From NCBI RefSeq assembly GCF_036370855.1, contig NC_088099.1, positions 31,516,501 through 31,580,500 on the forward strand: a DNA stretch of 64,000 bases, read 5' to 3'. A program made the translations under genes and the position numbers. This document shows positions 61,024 to 64,000 of this stretch, in pieces; positions within the stretch are counted from its first letter, which is position 1; each line of letters begins with the position of its first letter. The stretch comes from Dromaius novaehollandiae. Lineage: Eukaryota; Chordata; Aves; Casuariiformes; Dromaiidae. The notes under the pieces are model-generated. The model made no database searches. It was not told the origin of the DNA and saw only the letters and a program-made list of their open reading frames with translations.

Positions 61024-62359
61024 ACCTCCCCAAATTGGGTGGAAAAGGAGATCCTCTTTAACACAGGGGCTGCATTGTTAGAAAAGAATGTAACGTTCAT
61101 TTCATATGACTTGTTCACATAAGGAAGGATTGAGTTTGGGTTATGGATGCAGCTCTACATCCCTCCCTCAAACACAAGATTTTGAAATATTAGTAGAAAG
61201 CTCATACCAGATTTACCAATTTGTAAGGCTAGACGTGTGTACATCAGTATGGCCTCTTGCAAGTGAATCACCAGTTTCTTTGTGCTTAGAGCTGGCTAGG
61301 TGCCAACCAGTTTCAGTCTGAAAGCACTGTGCTTAAGCTAATGTGGTAAATCCTGCCTAGTAAAGCTACTTGACTTAAAATAAAAACGTGCTTGAGCCCT
61401 GCCAGCTTAGAAAGTCAGCTCAAGCACAGCTCTGTCTTCTATGGACTCTGCAGACCCCACAATAAAGCAGTTCACTGACTGGGGTAATAGTTGCCCTTTC
61501 ATTTTTAGAGCAAAATGTAGAGGATGGGAATCTGTGGCTGCAATAGTGCGTGCTGTTTGCTGATGTATTAACAGTAGTGTTTCTGTAAGATGTGATAGGC
61601 TGTATTTTAATTCAATTTTAATGCTCCAGAACCTAGTTATAAGAAGTGGCATGAAAATTGCTCTTTTAATCCATTGTAGTGTTTTCTGCACTCTACCAGA
61701 TGGTTAACAGAGGGTTTGGAATTAGTCCTACTTTAGTTAATTTTGAGGGATTTTTTTTTAGTGGAGGTCTGTATACTGCTTTTGAGGACATTAAAGACTA
61801 TGTATTGCTTTCAAAAGATTAAAATTTGTGCAAAGAGCTAGGAGCTTATAAATATCTTTTTCTGTCTGGAGATAGATTTACTGCAACTAAAACTTTTTCT
61901 GGATCCGGCTTTCTAAGAAAGTGCTTTTATAGCTGGAAATAAGCTGAAATAAGTGGTACTTGAAGGGGTTTAAAAGTGAAAATTAGGAAGGAAATATTTA
62001 TGTATGTTTCATGATAACTTCTGTTTCTTTTTTGATTAAAAAACCCCTTGTGCACTTTTTAAAGATTTTTTTTTGTGGATTATCATTGCATATGGTTGAA
62101 ATCCTGCTGCAGCACAAGTTGTTTTGCTCTGAGTTCTCACAGTGTTGCCACAGAACACGTTCAAGGACATGATAATTTCGAATATATTTGACTGCAATTT
62201 GTTTTAGAGTACTGACTTCTGTAGTTAAGCATGTTGAGCCAGTTGCAGTTTTAGATTGCTACGGTGTTCTTTATGTAATGTGAAGCCTTTACCAGGTATT
62301 TACTTTTTGGTAAGAACAGACTTTTATCACACAAAGCATTTTTGTTATGGGACTTGGGC

Positions 62360-62388
62360 GGGGGGGGGGGGAGGGGACCCTCCCCCCC
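62360..62388. repeat. Poly-G tract with self-complementary C tract
   Basis: Twelve G, then A and four G, then ACCCTCCCCCCC. GGGGGGGAGGG at 62,365-62,375 is exactly complementary to CCCTCCCCCCC at 62,378-62,388, leaving a two-base spacer. The same strand could form a hairpin or stacked G structures. Confidence 0.85.
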
Positions 62389-64000
62389 AATGCTATTTGA
62401 AAAGACTTGTTTGGTTTTTTTAGAATGTTGGCTTTTGAGCTTGGCTCTCTGTGTGTATGTTCTTTATTTTCTTTTTTTTTTTAAAAAAAAGTAAAGTTTT
62501 TGAGTGGTTTTTTTATTTTGTCCTAAGACTGAGTGACTGTTATCTAGGAATTGTTTGATTACAGGCTAGATCTCATAAGATTTCAGTAAACCTCTTCAGT
62601 AATTTTTAAGTTCCCAAGTTAAGTAAGTATTCTTTCCAAAATTAAAAAAAAAAAAAAAATCCTTGCCCCCTGTTCCAAAAGAGCAGACTGCCTCCTTCAC
62701 CCCGCCCCCACACTAAAAGACCCAAACAAACCAACTTTGCACTCTTTGTATAGTGTAGGAATTGAAATACTTTGTTTTCATATGGATTTATGCTAAGGCA
62801 GACTGCTTTAAAATCCTGGTGAACCAACCCGGAATACTTTGAGCATAGCTGCTTAAGTATTCGTCTGAGTAGCTGAAGGACTTTGTATAAATCTGTGCTC
62901 CACATGAGGAAAAGATTAGGCTTGGTTTAGGATGCTGAATTTGCTGAATTGAAAAGAGAACTAGGAGCTAGGATATTTGGTATTTTTGTTTAACTTGTTT
63001 TTCCTATGCGAAGTGTTCGGTTTACGGGCATTTACACATAGCAACAGAGAGGCCCTTCAGTAACTTGGAGGATAGAAGATTCTCTAGAAGGAAGAGATGG
63101 CAGCTTAATTTTAATGTGAACATGTATTTACAGAAATAGGAGCAAACCACTTTTAAAGTCTCTTGTCAACACTATTGGAGAACGACCTTGGTAGTCTGGT
63201 TTGAGAATTTTCTGGAGTGAGAAAGACAGTGATAGGAATTGAATGTGGGCTCTTCTTTCTTGGGAAAGTCTTCTAATTTCTGAGCTACTATGTGATAAAT
63301 ATCATCTTTGGAGTTGCATAGTATATTTCTTTGTCTGGTGGTATTTGACTCAAATTTATAAACAGCATGTTATTTTGTTTTGCCCAAGCTGTTCTCTTCT
63401 TTTTTGGTTGGGAGGGGAGTGCTAGTTCAGCAATACTAGAATTCTCATCATCCAAGAAGTATGAATGAAAAAAGAAAAAAGAGCAAGGAAGGTGGTGTCA
63501 TGCTGTAAGTTAAGTTATTTATAACGCCCTTAAGAGCCTGCATGTTACATGATGGAACAAGGAGGTTTAGGTATGGCAGTGATGACTGGAAGAGTGAAAT
63601 GAAGCTCTGAATTTGATATGGTAGACTGCAGAATACATTTTCCTAAGGTTGTTTTAAGCAAACAAAAAATCTCTTGAGAGCTACTCATATCATACCTGAA
63701 AGTGAGAGTCTCATTTTGATCTGGAAGAAGGCATGAAAGTAATTACTGCTAGTAGCATGGCTTTTTTTTTTTTTTTACCTCTTCAAAAGAAAAAATACAT
63801 AAGAAGAATTTTTTAGTAATCCCTGGTTTATTTTGTTGAGGAAGAATATATGGCTTGTGCTGGAAAAACTGCCTTTGGAATGAATATTCAGTGAAGGGTC
63901 AATAATATGGCTATAAACATGCTTAGCAGATGTTTTGACTTGTAGGTTGTTCCATTCTAGGAGCTGAGGTACAAATGTGCTTTCAATTCATAGTGCTAAT

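Larger units (their letters stand above)
55454..64000. other. Intronic or intergenic DNA, no gene seen
   Basis: AT-rich DNA with long T-runs (56,230-56,248 and about 63,762-63,776) and C/G tracts listed separately. No convincing coding exon or named LINE was recognised. Confidence 0.45.

Noticed and set aside
1..64000. tRNA, rRNA or CRISPR features
   Set aside because: I looked for B-box-like GGTTCRANNCC words with a suitable A box, and for regularly spaced direct repeats, and saw none that qualify.

Overview
The window looks like nuclear DNA from a bird or close sauropsid relative. It is AT-rich and intron-dominated, with no operons and no long open frames outside GC-rich DNA. The recognisable interspersed repeats are almost all CR1/L3-type LINE fragments, including one whose decayed frames resemble the avian CR1 ORF1 esterase-like and ORF2 endonuclease proteins. 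A solo-LTR-like block is also present, and I saw no L1 or Alu-type sequence. All assignments come from reading the sequence; none was checked against a database.

Layout. Bases 1-32,590 appear to be non-coding, probably intergenic DNA 5' of a gene. They hold CR1 relics (about 6.4-7.5 kb and 25.9-26.1 kb), old SINE-like relics, a few short tandem repeats, a motif-rich stretch near 24.2-24.5 kb that could be a conserved enhancer, and one isolated exon-like segment at 1612-1745. A dense CpG island (about 32,590-33,940) carries GC boxes, an inverted CCAAT box and a plus-strand start codon in good context at 33,181. The frame reads 16 codons to a plausible splice donor at 33,229, so this is very probably the promoter and first coding exon of a plus-strand gene. 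I could not identify the gene.

Bases 33,229-64,000 read as one long first intron, possibly with a few downstream exons. Two segments with acceptor and donor signals (46,046-46,117 and 48,055-48,156) are both phase 0 and would splice in frame to exon 1. They remain candidates only. This half also holds a sense CR1 3' fragment (36.0-36.45 kb), two adjacent antisense LINE fragments (42.2-44.1 and 44.5-45.2 kb), a minus-strand LTR-like element (about 53.6-54.24 kb), a near-perfect hairpin at 35.9 kb, and a set of long C/G homopolymer tracts including a G-tract able to fold on itself at 62.36 kb.

I did not find a complete gene, an RNA gene, a CRISPR array or any evident new molecular system. The most useful leads are the unidentified CpG-island gene and its in-frame candidate exons, the exon-like segment at 1.6 kb, and the OTX/octamer-type motif cluster near 24.25 kb.
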